DNA of 50,537 bases from an uncultured Lentisphaerota bacterium (GTDB lineage: Bacteria; Verrucomicrobiota; Kiritimatiellia; CAIQIC01): the NCBI GenBank assembly GCA_903896925.1, contig CAITZM010000152.1, forward strand, positions 1-50,537, given 5' to 3'. Shown piece after piece: positions 15,061-23,906 of this stretch (the first letter of the stretch is position 1; each line of letters begins with the position of its first letter). The translations under genes and the position numbers were made by a program. Below the pieces are notes generated by a model. The model saw nothing but the letters and a program-made list of their open reading frames with translations. It was not told the DNA's origin and ran no database searches.

Positions 15061-17144
15061 CCACACGCGGCCACAGCCATTTGACCGTGCCCTTTCCCGT
15101 GCCGCTCGGCGCGCAGATCGTGCGCGATGGAGTCCAGTTCACGGTGTTCTCCCGCCACGCCACGCGGGTCTGGCTGATGCTGTTCGACGCCGCGGACGAC
15201 GCCCAGCCCCGCGAGGAGTTCGAACTGACCGCCGGGCAGCACCGCATCGGCGACCTCTGGCACAAACACGTCTGCGAAGCGAAGGCCGGGCAGTTTTATC
15301 TCTACCGGATGGAGGGCCAGGCCGGGCCGGCGGGCCGCTTTTTCGACCCGCAACAGTGGCTGCTCGACCCCTACGCGCTCGCCATCGCCGGCGCGCCGAC
15401 GTGGGGCGACACGGAGTGGACCCAGCCCGGGGTGCTGCCCAAGAACGGCGCCCGCTTCCCCAAATGCGTCATTGTGCGCGACGAATTCGACTGGACCGGC
15501 GACCGCACCCCGCATACGCCCTTGAGCCAGACGGTGATCTACGAGGCGCACCTGCGCGGGTTCACGGCGCGCGACAACTCCGCCGTGCGCTGGCCGGGCA
15601 CCTATGCCGGGTTCGCCGAAAAAATTCCCTACCTGCTCGACCTCGGGGTGACGGCGGTCGAGTTCCTGCCCCTGCAGGAATTCAACGAGATGGAACTGCA
15701 CCAGGAAAACATCAACCGCCGCGGCCTGCGCAATCTCTGGGGCTACAGCACGATGGCCTTCTTTGCGCCAAACGGGCGGTACGCGCGCCGCGGCGTCGCG
15801 GGCCAGCAGATCGTCGAATTCAAGCAGCTGGTGCGGGCGCTGCACCAGGCCGGCATCGAGGTCATCCTGGACGTCGTCTTCAACCACACCGCCGAACAGG
15901 CCGAGGGCGGCCCGACCTACTCGTTCCGCGGCATCGATAACGACATCTATTACCTGATGGATCCGCGCACCGGCCGCTACTCCAATTTCAGCGGCTGCGG
16001 CAACACGCTCAACAGCAACCACCCGATCGTGCGCAACTTCATCATGGATTGCCTGCGCTACTGGGTGCTGCACATGCACGTGGACGGCTTCCGTTTCGAC
16101 CTCGCCGCCGTCCTGACGCGCGGCTCCGACGGCAAAATCCTGCCCAACCCGCCGATCGTCGAGCAGATCGCCGAGGATCCCGCGCTGCGCGACTGCAAGA
16201 TGTTCGCCGAGGCGTGGGACGCCGCCGGCGCCTACCAGGTGGGCAGCTTCCCCAGCGACCGCTGGTGGGAGTGGAACGGCAAGTACCGCGACGACGTCCG
16301 CCGTTTCTGGCGCGGCGACGGCGGCCAACTCGGCGCGTTCACCACCCGCCTCTCCGGCAGCGCCGACCTCTACCACCAGAACGGCCACTCGCCGCTCAAG
16401 AGCATCAACTTCGTCACCTGCCACGATGGCTTCACGCTCGCCGACCTCGTCAGCTACGAGCAGAAGCACAACGAGGCCAACGGGGAAAACAACCGCGACG
16501 GCGAGAACTACAACCTCGCCTGCAACCACGGGGCCGAAGGCCCGACCGACCAACCGGGCATCCAGGCCGTGCGCCGCCGGCAGCAGAAAAACCTCCTGCT
16601 CACCCTGCTCTGCTCGCTCGGCGTGCCGATGCTGCTCGCCGGCGACGAGTTCGGCCGCACGCAGCGCGGCAACAACAACGCCTACGCGCAGGACAACGAC
16701 ATCTCGTGGCTCGACTGGTCGCTGCTCGAGGCCAACGCCGAACTGCACGACTTCGCCAAGCGGCTCATCCGGTTCCGCCAGACGCATCCGTCGCTGCGCC
16801 GCCCGTCGTTCCTGCACGGCCCGCAGGCCGACCGCAACGCGCCCGCCGACGTGCGCTGGCTCGGCCCCCACGGCCAGGACCCCGACTGGCAGAACGGCAG
16901 CGCCATCGGCTGCCTGCTGTCCGGTGACGCCCAGCTGACCGGGGCCGCGTTCGACGACGATCACGTCCTCCTGCTTTTCAACGCCGGCCGCCACAGCGTC
17001 GAATTCCATCTGCCCAAGCCGCCCGGCGCGCCGTGGCAGCTCGAATTTTCCACCGAAGCCCCCCCGCCCTTCTACAACACCGGCGACTGGCGCCTGCGCC
17101 TGACCGATCGCTCCTCCGCCGTCCTTGTCTCCGCGCGCACCTGA
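15057..17144 (+). CDS. glgX: Glycogen debranching enzyme / isoamylase (GlgX type)
   Basis: 695 residues, the usual size. An N-terminal beta-sandwich (CBM48; V-P-L-G-A-Q-I-V-R-D-G-V-Q-F-T-V-F-S) precedes the GH13 barrel. Catalytic residues are in place: nucleophile Asp348 in G-F-R-F-D-L-A-A-V, acid/base Glu385 in M-F-A-E-A-W-D, and transition-state Asp457 in C-H-D-G-F-T-L. The nearby conserved D-V-V-F-N-H-T is also present. The enzyme cleaves alpha-1,6 branch points of glycogen or limit dextrin. Translation is coupled to the small upstream gene. It ends in a 396-base spacer (17145-17540) containing REP-like repeats and a palindrome. Confidence 0.93.
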   Translation: MTTRGHSHLTVPFPVPLGAQIVRDGVQFTVFSRHATRVWLMLFDAADDAQPREEFELTAGQHRIGDLWHKHVCEAKAGQFYLYRMEGQAGPAGRFFDPQQWLLDPYALAIAGAPTWGDTEWTQPGVLPKNGARFPKCVIVRDEFDWTGDRTPHTPLSQTVIYEAHLRGFTARDNSAVRWPGTYAGFAEKIPYLLDLGVTAVEFLPLQEFNEMELHQENINRRGLRNLWGYSTMAFFAPNGRYARRGVAGQQIVEFKQLVRALHQAGIEVILDVVFNHTAEQAEGGPTYSFRGIDNDIYYLMDPRTGRYSNFSGCGNTLNSNHPIVRNFIMDCLRYWVLHMHVDGFRFDLAAVLTRGSDGKILPNPPIVEQIAEDPALRDCKMFAEAWDAAGAYQVGSFPSDRWWEWNGKYRDDVRRFWRGDGGQLGAFTTRLSGSADLYHQNGHSPLKSINFVTCHDGFTLADLVSYEQKHNEANGENNRDGENYNLACNHGAEGPTDQPGIQAVRRRQQKNLLLTLLCSLGVPMLLAGDEFGRTQRGNNNAYAQDNDISWLDWSLLEANAELHDFAKRLIRFRQTHPSLRRPSFLHGPQADRNAPADVRWLGPHGQDPDWQNGSAIGCLLSGDAQLTGAAFDDDHVLLLFNAGRHSVEFHLPKPPGAPWQLEFSTEAPPPFYNTGDWRLRLTDRSSAVLVSART

Positions 17145-17235
17145 AACGGCTGGCCCAACGCAGGGCGCACGCCAGAAGCGCGGCTGTGTACCAATCCCTC
17201 TTTAGCAAACGCCGAGCCGGTCGCGTCTCCTCATC

Positions 17236-17359
17236 CGGAGCGGCGGCACTCCTGCCGCCGCAGCCCGGCTTTCAAACAAACGAGACTTGCTCAGGAGGCG
17301 CGGTGTAGGCCGTGATGATGGTGCGGCTGAGTTTCGGCGGCAGGAGTGCCGCCGCTCCG
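17236..17359. repeat. Pair of inverted REP-like hairpins (BIME-like)
   Basis: A 25-nt sequence beginning CGGAGCGGCGGCACTCC (17236-17260) recurs exactly as its reverse complement at 17335-17359. Each copy is itself a hairpin: GGCGGCA, loop CTCC or GGAG, TGCCGCC. The pair is 74 bases apart. Copies in opposite orientation within a convergent intergenic spacer are the layout of bacterial REP/BIME elements, which are usually mobilised by RAYT transposases; none is encoded here. Confidence 0.75.
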
Positions 17360-17461
17360 AATTGTTTCCACCCGTAACCTGCCGAGCATCTCCTGGTGCT
17401 GTGAAATGACCGGGCCGCTGGTTAGAGCGTGGCACCCGACAGCCCACAGGTTTCCCGCCTT

Positions 17462-17489
17462 CATCGCACAGTTGTACAACTATGCGATG
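17462..17489. other. 28-bp near-perfect palindrome
   Basis: CATCGCACAGTTGTACAAC followed by TATGCGATG: 13 of 14 base pairs are symmetric about GTAC, with a single C/A mismatch. It lies about 52 bases beyond the ykgJ stop. No U-run follows on either strand, so a simple terminator is unlikely. Confidence 0.6.
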
Positions 17490-17540
17490 GGGCCCCCCAA
17501 GGGCAGGATCCGGAGTGAAGGGAGAGGCTGCGAATGCCCC

Positions 17541-17843
17541 TCAAGGCGGCAGCGCCGGGCAGCCGGCGACGCGCCAGGTGTGCGGGAAATCGCGGCACTG
17601 CTGCGGGCGCGCCGCGTAGACCAGGCAGGCGTTGTCGGGGCCGAGAAAACAGCAGGCGCCGCCGGGCTGCTCGGCCAGGCTCAGCTGCGCACGATTGGCC
17701 GCCAGCGCGGTGTGCCGCTGGATGAACTCGTCCTCCGTCAGCGCGAGCTGCCGGGCGAGCGCGGCGATGTCGGCGGCGGTCAGCAGGACGTGACCGCTCC
17801 ACCGGCAACAGGCGCCGCAACCCTGGCAGGCGAAGTGTTCCAC
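17541..17843 (-). CDS. YkgJ-type cysteine-cluster protein (CxxCxxCC metal-binding)
   Basis: 100 residues from GTG 17843, three bases after the ilvN stop. C-Q-G-C-G-A-C-C-R at the N-terminus and later C-C-F, C-L-V-Y and C-R-D-F-P fit the zinc- or iron-chelating YkgJ/UPF0153 family. The C-terminus (C-P-A-L-P-P) is short. It is the last gene of an ilvB-ilvN-ykgJ transcript. The family is small and its role is not established, so metal binding is all that can be claimed. Confidence 0.8.
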   Translation of the reverse strand: MEHFACQGCGACCRWSGHVLLTAADIAALARQLALTEDEFIQRHTALAANRAQLSLAEQPGGACCFLGPDNACLVYAARPQQCRDFPHTWRVAGCPALPP

Positions 17844-17846
17844 GGC

Positions 17847-18344
17847 TCAGGTCGGGAGTTCGCCGCGCGCCATGAGGACTTTGCCGGTGCGGCAGAGTTC
17901 GACGATCTTGAACTTCGTCAGGAGCTTGAGCATGGCCTCGATCATGTCGGTGTCCCCAACGACCATGAGGATCATCGAGGTCTCGGTCATGTCCACGCTC
18001 TCCGCGCCGAAGTGGTCGGCCACCTGGAGCACCTCGGTCCGGGCCGCCGGGCCGGCGTGGACCTTGACCAGCGCCATCTCCTTGACGACCACGTCCTCGC
18101 CGGTGTGGTCGGTGCAGTGGATGACGTCCACGAGCTTCTTCACCTGCTCGATGATCTGGCCGAGGTTCGACGGATCGCCGAGCGCGGTGATGGTCATGCG
18201 CGAGACGTTGCCCTCCATCGAGGAGGACACGACAAGCGAGTCAATGTTGAAGCCGCGCCGCGCGAACACATGGGCGATGCGCGCGAGCACACCGGGCTTG
18301 TTGGCGACGACGACGCTGAGCGTGTGCGTGCAGTTGTTTTGCAT
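17847..18344 (-). CDS. ilvN: Acetolactate synthase small (regulatory) subunit
   Basis: 165 residues. An N-terminal ACT domain (H-T-L-S-V-V-V-A-N-K-P-G-V-L-A-R-I, then F-N-I-D-S-L-V-V) is followed by the C-terminal ALS_ss domain. It binds valine and activates or feedback-inhibits the catalytic subunit IlvB in branched-chain amino-acid synthesis. ATG 18344 has AGGAAAGG upstream. The gene lies 28 bases after ilvB. Confidence 0.95.
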   Translation of the reverse strand: MQNNCTHTLSVVVANKPGVLARIAHVFARRGFNIDSLVVSSSMEGNVSRMTITALGDPSNLGQIIEQVKKLVDVIHCTDHTGEDVVVKEMALVKVHAGPAARTEVLQVADHFGAESVDMTETSMILMVVGDTDMIEAMLKLLTKFKIVELCRTGKVLMARGELPT

Positions 18345-18372
18345 AGTGCCTTTCCTTTCGGGCGGCGGGCCC

Positions 18373-20103
18373 TCATTTTTTCTGCGCGGCGACCGGCGGC
18401 CGCCCGCGGCGCGGACGGGGTTCGAGGATCATGTCTTCCAGCGCCTTGCCGGCCGGGACCATGGGGAACACATTCTGTTCCTTGTGCACCTGGACATCGA
18501 TGATGCACGGGCCGCGGTCGTACTCCAGCGCCCGGGTGAGCACCTTGCGCACGTCGGCGGCGCGCTTGATGCGCAGGCCGAGCGCGCCGTAGGCCTCGGC
18601 GATCTTGGCGAAATCGGGGTTGCCCTCGAGGTCCACGCCGCTCTTGCGGTCGGCGTAGAACAGCTCCTGCCACTGGCGCACCATGCCGAGGTAGCTGTTG
18701 TTGAGCACGATGGCCTTGATCGGCAGCTTGTGATTGCAGGCGGTGGCGAAGTCGGGCATCGTCATCTGGAAGCCGCCGTCGCCGGAGAACGAGACGACCA
18801 GGTCCTTGGGCCGGCCGAACTGCGCCCCGATCGCGGCGGGCAGGCCGAAGCCCATCGTGCCCGCGCCACCGGAACTGAGCCAGTCGTTGCGCCGGTCCAC
18901 CTTCCAATATTGCGCCGTCCACATCTGGTGCTGCCCCACGTCCGTCGCCACCACGGCCTTGCCGCCGGTCAGCGTGTAGAGCTCCTCGATGATGTGCTGC
19001 ATCTTGAGGCCGCCGGTGCGGCGGTAGTGCAGCGGAAAGTCCTTCTTGAGGGCGTTGATCTCCTTGATCCACGCGGCCGTGTCGGGGCGGCCGACGGCCT
19101 TGAGCAGCGCCTCCGCCACCTGACGCGCGTCGCCGAGGCAGACGATCTCCGGCTTGACCATCTTGCCGATTTCGCCCGGATCGATGTCCACATGGATCTT
19201 CACCGCATCGCGCCCGAAGCGCGCCGGCACGCCCAGGATCCGGTCGTCGAAGCGCGACCCGAAGTTCAGGATGAGGTCGGCCTCGACAACCGCCTTGTTG
19301 GCGTAGGCCGTGCCGTGCATGCCCAGCATGCCGAGCGACAGCACATGCGATTCGGGGAAGCCGCCCTTGCCCAGCAGCGTGCTGGTCACCGGCGCGTGGA
19401 TCTTTTCCGCCAGCGCGCGGATCGCCGCGCAGGCATCGGAAATGATCACGCCATGGCCGATGAGAATGACCGGCTTGTGCGCGCGCTGGAGCGCGTCGCC
19501 GATCGCCCGGATCGTCGCCGGATCGGGGGCGGCCGCTTCCGGGTGGTAGCCCGGCAGTTCCATCGGCGCTTCCAGGTCGCCCTGGAAGGGCGCCATGCTG
19601 ATGTCCTTGGGCACATCGATCAGCACCGGGCCCGGGCGGCCGGTCGTGGCGATGTGCACCGCCTCGCGCACGATGCGCGGGATGTGGTTGGTGTCGCGGA
19701 TCAGATAGCTGTGCTTCACGATCGGCATCGTCATGCCGTAGATGTCGGCCTCCTGGAAGGCGTCCTTGCCCAGCATGTGCGTCACCGCCTGCCCGCAGAC
19801 CACAATCATCGGGACCGAGTCGATGTGCGCCGTCATGATGCCCGTGACCGTGTTGGTGGCCCCCGGTCCGCTGGTGACCAGCACCGCCGCCGGCCGGCCC
19901 GTCGCCCGCGCATAGCCATCGGCCATGTGCGTCGCCGACTGCTCGTGGCGCGTGAGCACAAACTTGATCTTCGTCCCCGTCGTCACCAGCGCGTCGAAGA
20001 TCGGAATCGTCGCCCCGCCCGGAATACCGAACATATATTCGATGCCCTGTGCCTCCAGGCATTTCACCAGGGTCTGCGCACCGTCAAAGCTTGCTTTCGT
20101 CAT
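18373..20103 (-). CDS. ilvB: Acetolactate synthase large (catalytic) subunit
   Basis: 576 residues, the usual length. It joins two pyruvate molecules, or pyruvate and 2-oxobutyrate, using ThDP, Mg and FAD. The N-terminal F-G-I-P-G-G and R-H-E-Q-S-A carry the ThDP-activating Glu. The central domain has G-S-R-F-D-D-R. The C-terminal domain has the ThDP motif G-D-G-G-F-Q-M followed by N-N. The last 20 residues form a basic Pro/Arg-rich tail (R-P-R-R-G-R-P-P). ATG 20103 has AGGTGG upstream. It is the first gene of ilvB-ilvN-ykgJ. Confidence 0.96.
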   Translation of the reverse strand: MTKASFDGAQTLVKCLEAQGIEYMFGIPGGATIPIFDALVTTGTKIKFVLTRHEQSATHMADGYARATGRPAAVLVTSGPGATNTVTGIMTAHIDSVPMIVVCGQAVTHMLGKDAFQEADIYGMTMPIVKHSYLIRDTNHIPRIVREAVHIATTGRPGPVLIDVPKDISMAPFQGDLEAPMELPGYHPEAAAPDPATIRAIGDALQRAHKPVILIGHGVIISDACAAIRALAEKIHAPVTSTLLGKGGFPESHVLSLGMLGMHGTAYANKAVVEADLILNFGSRFDDRILGVPARFGRDAVKIHVDIDPGEIGKMVKPEIVCLGDARQVAEALLKAVGRPDTAAWIKEINALKKDFPLHYRRTGGLKMQHIIEELYTLTGGKAVVATDVGQHQMWTAQYWKVDRRNDWLSSGGAGTMGFGLPAAIGAQFGRPKDLVVSFSGDGGFQMTMPDFATACNHKLPIKAIVLNNSYLGMVRQWQELFYADRKSGVDLEGNPDFAKIAEAYGALGLRIKRAADVRKVLTRALEYDRGPCIIDVQVHKEQNVFPMVPAGKALEDMILEPRPRRGRPPVAAQKK

Positions 20104-20193
20104 AACGCCACCTGCTGTTGTATGTTTCCAACTTCCAGCTCATCCAGCGCCATTTACCGGACCGGCAGCAACCATGGCGCGAAAAGAGGACGC

Positions 20194-20221
20194 ATAATAC
20201 ATCATTATCAGGCCCGCGCAA
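20194..20221 (-). promoter_or_regulatory. Candidate ilvB promoter
   Basis: -35 TTGCGC (20221-20216), 16-nt spacer, -10 TATTAT (20199-20194), giving a leader of about 85 bases. The leader is not long enough for an obvious attenuator and I see no leader peptide rich in Leu, Val or Ile. The rest of 20222-20353 is AT-richer than its surroundings but holds nothing I recognise. Confidence 0.45.
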
Positions 20222-20353
20222 CCATTTTGCCGTATTTTTAAACAGCCGGCTGTGTCATTTGCTTTCCAATTGTCATTTTACGAGAAGCGAATACACCCAT
20301 GCCACGGTATTTAGGCAACCGCAGCGGCAGGCCGCCGCCTGTGCGGACCCGCG

Positions 20354-21073
20354 CTAGTCCCGGGCCTCCAGCAGGACGGCGATGCCGTCATGGTCGCCGG
20401 TGGTGAGATCCGGATGGTTGAGCAGGGCGTTGTCGAGCGGGATAAAGGCGGTCCGCTTGAAGCTGGTCTTGCGGTCCATGCGCTCCGCGAACGCATCGCG
20501 GGCCTGGTTGAAGGAGGCGAACTCGTGCTTCACCTTCGCCAGCGGTTCGACCTTCTCGCGGCTGAAGGCGGCGGTGAAAAGATACGCGCCGGCCAGCACC
20601 TGCGGGCCAAAGATCCGGCCGTGATTGTTGTTCAGCTCGAACGGATGGTCGGCGAACGCCGCGGCTTTTCCAGAGACCAGCTGTGCATGCTTTACGCCGC
20701 CGAGCAGGGCAGAGTAGCCGTGGCTGTGGCCGAAGCGCAGCGGGAAACCCGCCGCGGTCAGCGCACGCAGGAGGCGGTTGGTCGCTTCGGCGGCGGACGC
20801 GGCGGCACGGTCCACGAGGATGATGTTGATCGGTTCGCGCAGTTTCTTGCCGTAATACACCTCGTTGAGCCAGTGCGCTGGTGCATCGTCCGGGGCGATC
20901 ATCCATTTGCCGATGCGCGGCAGGTTGGCCGGGGACGCCTCCTCGGCCGCCGAGGCCCGCGCCGCCGGATCGGGCGCCGCGGGCGCCACCTTGTCTCGTC
21001 CAAAGCCACTGACCGCTGCGACCAGAAGCGCCGCGGCCAGCGGCCGGAAAGTCATAGGCCGGCCCATCCTCAC
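20354..21073 (-). CDS. Secreted hypothetical protein, possibly LssY C-terminal-like
   Basis: 239 residues from GTG 21073, which overlaps the fucosidase stop (GTGA); ATG 21055 gives a cleaner signal peptide (M-T-F-R-P-L-A-A-A-L-L-V-A-A-V). After an Ala/Pro-rich linker the mature domain has P-I-N-I-I-L-V-D, F-P-L-R-F-G-H-S-H-G-Y, N-H-G-R-I-F-G-P and F-T-A-A-F-S-R-E-K. These resemble the C-terminal domain found after PAP2-type LssY proteins; the match is from memory and weak. It is co-translated with the GH95 gene and presumably periplasmic. No catalytic residues can be claimed. Confidence 0.55.
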   Translation of the reverse strand: MRMGRPMTFRPLAAALLVAAVSGFGRDKVAPAAPDPAARASAAEEASPANLPRIGKWMIAPDDAPAHWLNEVYYGKKLREPINIILVDRAAASAAEATNRLLRALTAAGFPLRFGHSHGYSALLGGVKHAQLVSGKAAAFADHPFELNNNHGRIFGPQVLAGAYLFTAAFSREKVEPLAKVKHEFASFNQARDAFAERMDRKTSFKRTAFIPLDNALLNHPDLTTGDHDGIAVLLEARD

Positions 21074-23589
21074 AGCTTCTCCGCGGTCACCGACTTGACC
21101 TCGCCGTTGACCCGGACCTGCGCCACGCGCGGCTCGGCGGCGGCGACCCGGTAGCTCGTGACCTTGCCGTCCCGCCAGGCCAGGTCCACCACGAATCCGC
21201 CGCGGGCCCGCAGCCCCTTTACCGAGCCGGAGGGCCAGCAGGCCGGCAGCGCAGGCAGCAGCTCAATGATGAAAACCTGAGACCTGAAACCTGAAACCTG
21301 AGTTCCTGGAACCGCTTTCTCTGGATCAGGTTTCAGGTTTCCCGCTTCAGGTTTCTCTTCGTGGCTTTGCAGCAGCATCTCCGCGATGCCGGCGGTGCCG
21401 CCGAAATTGCCGTCGATCTGGAAAGGCGGACAGACGTCGAGCAGGTTGGGATGCGTGGACTGCGCGAGCAGGCCGGCCAGCAGCGTATGCGCGTGATCGC
21501 CGTCGCGCAGCCGCGCCCAGAAGTTGACCTTCCACGCCTTGCTCCAGCCGGTGCCGCCATCGCCGCGCAGTTCGAGCGAGCGCCTGGCCGCGGCAAACAG
21601 CTCCGGCGTGGCCGGCGTGATCTGGCTGCCGGGGTGCAGGCCGTAGAGGTGCGAGACGTGGCGGTGCTGCGGCTCAGGCTCGGTGAACTCCTCCTGCCAC
21701 TCCAGCAGCTGTCCCTTCGAGCCGATTTGATACGGACGCAGCTTGGCCAGCGCCCCCTTGAGCGCGGCCCGGAACGGGGCATCGGTGTCGAGCACTTCGG
21801 CGCTGCGCAGCGTGTCGTCGAAGAGTTGGCGGATGATCGCCAGGTCCATGGCGCCGCCGGCGCTGACGCCCGAGATCTGTTTCTTGCCGTCAGGGTCGAG
21901 CGTGGCGAAGGCGTTCTCCGGCGAGGTGCTGACCGGCGTGACGAGCTGGCCCTGGCGATCCGGGACAAGCCAGTCGAGGTAGAACTCGCACGCGCCCTTG
22001 AGCAGCGGATAGGCCTCCTGCGCCAGAAACGCGCGGTCGCCGGTGAACTGGAAGTGTTCGAACAGGTTCAGGCAGAGCCAGGCGCCGCCCATCGGCCAGT
22101 AGGAGCAACGCGCGACGTTGTCGACCGGCTGCGCGTCGCGCCACAGCGTCGTGTTGTGATGCGCCACCCAGCCCTGCCGGCCATACATGTCGCGCGCGAC
22201 GCGGCGGCCGTCCACGGCCAGCTCGCGGACCATGCGCAGCAGCGGCTCGGCGCATTCGGACAGATGGCAGACCTCGACCGGCCAGTAATTCATCTCCGTG
22301 TTGATATTGATCGTGTACTGGCAGGCCCACGGCGGAATGATGTCCTTGTTCCAGATGCCCTGCAGGTTCAGCGGCTGCGCGCCGGGCCGCGAGCCGCTGA
22401 TCATCAGGTAGCGGCCGAACTGGAAGTAGAGCGTTTCGAGCCCGACATCCGCGCCGTCCTTCTTGTATTGCTTGAGGCGCGCGTCGGTCGACAAAGCGGC
22501 CGGAGGGACGCGCGGCGCCGTGTCCGCGCCCGCCGCCACGCCGGGGCGCGGACCGCCCAGCTCGAGCGAGACGCGGTCAAAAAGGCCCGCGTAGTCGCGC
22601 TGGTGCTCCTCCAGCAGCTCCGCGTATTTATGTCTCGCGGCCGCGCTCAACACGCCGGCGGCTTTCTGCGCCGGGTCCACGCCCTCCTTGACGGGGTCCT
22701 TGTCGAAGCCGTTGTAGCTCGACGCCGCCGCGAGCAGCACGACGGCCTCGTCGGCGCCGGAGACGGCCAGCGCGTCCCGCTCCGCCACCACCGTGCCGCC
22801 CTTGGCCTGCACGTCGAGGCGCGCATCGAAGAACATGCCCTTGCCGTTGTAGACGATCGTGCTGGCGCCGGGCAGGCGCTTCCCATCCTTGTCCCACAGC
22901 TCGGGATATTTCCAGGTGTCCTTTTTCTTCTCGACCCAGTCCAGGGTGCGCCGCAGCACAAAGCCGGGCAGCTGGCCATGCAGGGCCAGCTGCGGCGCGT
23001 CGGCCTTGGTCACCGCGGTCGTGTGCGGCGAGGTCAGGCGGATTTTGAAGGTCAGCTTCCCCGGCTGGTCGGCCGTGAAACGCAGCACGATGACGCCGGC
23101 CGGATGGCTCGCAAACATTTCGCGCGTGTACCGCACGCCCTCGCAGGCATAGCTGACGCGACAGACCGCACGGCCGATATCGAGTTCGCGGCGATAGCCC
23201 TGGATCTGCGCGGCGTGCGCGAAGTCACACTCCAGGTCGCCGAGCGGCTGATAGCAGGCCCAGGCACCGCCGAGCCAGCGTTCCGTCACCAGCCGGTCGG
23301 CCTCGGCGAACTGGCGGAGCGCGATGCAGTTGGTGATCTCCGCGAAATCCTTGCGGACATCGAGCGGCAGCGTGCGATAGCCGGGGTAGCCGGAGACCAG
23401 CGTGCTCTCGTTGAGCTACAGATGCTCGTTGGTGAAGCCGCCGAAAACCATCGCGCCCAGACGCCCGTTGCCGAGCGGCAGCGCCTCGTCCCATTTCACC
23501 GCCGGCTTGTCGTACCAGAGCGTCAGGTCATTCCCCAGGGCGCAGTGCCCCAGCAAGATCAAGAGCCCAATCAGGTTTGTTTTATTCAT
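21070..23589 (-). pseudogene. GH95 alpha-L-fucosidase interrupted by an in-frame amber codon
   Basis: Without the stop this would be an 839-residue secreted enzyme from ATG 23589 (signal peptide M-N-K-T-N-L-I-G-L-L-I-L-L-G, AGAGG upstream). Codon 58 is TAG (23418-23416), where the family has Gln in L-Q-L-N-E. The frame is unchanged on both sides: G-N-G-R-L-G-A-M-V-F-G-G before, L-N-E-S-T-L-V-S-G after. The catalytic region is intact: N-I-N-T-E-M-N-Y-W-P-V-E, W-Q-E-E-F-T-E-P, H-R-H-V-S-H-L-Y-G-L-H-P-G and I-D-G-N-F-G-G-T. Residues about 745-775 are an extra repeat-derived insertion. GH95 enzymes remove alpha-1,2-fucose by inversion. It could be a young pseudogene, a sequencing error or a read-through gene. 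Confidence 0.8.
21266..21358. repeat. CAGGTTT heptamer repeat insertion inside the GH95 gene
   Basis: On the + strand AACCTGA-type heptamers (21273-21302) are followed by an unrelated 23-bp centre and then by TCAGGTTTCAGGTTT and TTCAGGTTTC (21326-21355), the reverse complement of the first arm. The whole can fold as a hairpin. It encodes about 31 residues (Q-V-S-G-F-R-S-Q-V among them) between L-L-Q-S-H and I-E-L-L-P-A-L-P, which are adjacent in typical GH95 proteins. The insertion keeps the frame. Confidence 0.75.
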
Positions 23590-23631
23590 GGCGTTCCTCT
23601 TTCCATGCAGGGGAAAGTTCCGGGCGTTAGT

Positions 23632-23679
23632 TTTCCAGACCTTGGCAATTTCCGACAGCCTTTTTTCCCCGCCGGGATT
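23632..23679 (-). promoter_or_regulatory. Paired palindrome element upstream of the GH95 gene
   Basis: Dyads TTTCCAGACCTTGGCA (23632-23647) and TTTCCCCGCCGGGATT (23664-23679), centres 32 bp apart. The block 23625-23672 matches 37223-37270 at 40 of 48 positions. It starts 35-42 bp upstream of the GH95 ATG. The neighbouring 23680-23810 shows nothing I can name. Confidence 0.6.
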
Positions 23680-23813
23680 GTTTTGTGAACACCGCTTGAA
23701 AGCAGACGCACCCGTCTGGCTTGTCCGACAGAGGCAGCTTTTCCGGCAGCAGCGGCAGTTGCCGCGGCTACCCCACCCCTTCGGCGCGCCCGAGCCGACC
23801 AAACCTGCGCCAT

Positions 23814-23857
23814 AAAAAACTCCGTGTGGGCGGGGCTTTCCAGCCCCGCGAACCCAC
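23814..23857 (-). terminator. Hairpin with U-run ending the defence operon
   Basis: On the minus strand GTGGG and CGGGGCT pair with AGCCCCG and CCCAC around a GGAA loop (23857-23826), followed seven bases later by six T residues (23819-23814). It lies 50 bases past the last operon stop. The GGGGCT-TTCC-AGCCCC hairpin could equally be a second REP-like family. Confidence 0.5.
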
Positions 23858-23906
23858 GCTGACGAAATCCGAAACTGTCTCGCCCGGCGTAGTGACCGCG
23901 CGGCAG

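Noticed and set aside
14859..17009. 716-codon minus-strand ORF opposite glgX
   Set aside because: Antisense of a complete, well-conserved enzyme gene.
20104..20353. Riboswitch or attenuator in the ilvB leader
   Set aside because: The predicted leader is about 85 bases, with no branched-chain leader peptide and no convincing alternative hairpins.
21070..23589. General UAG recoding as explanation of the fucosidase stop
   Set aside because: TAG ends the sulfatase, secG and the 20354 gene at natural C-termini, so it is an ordinary stop in this genome.
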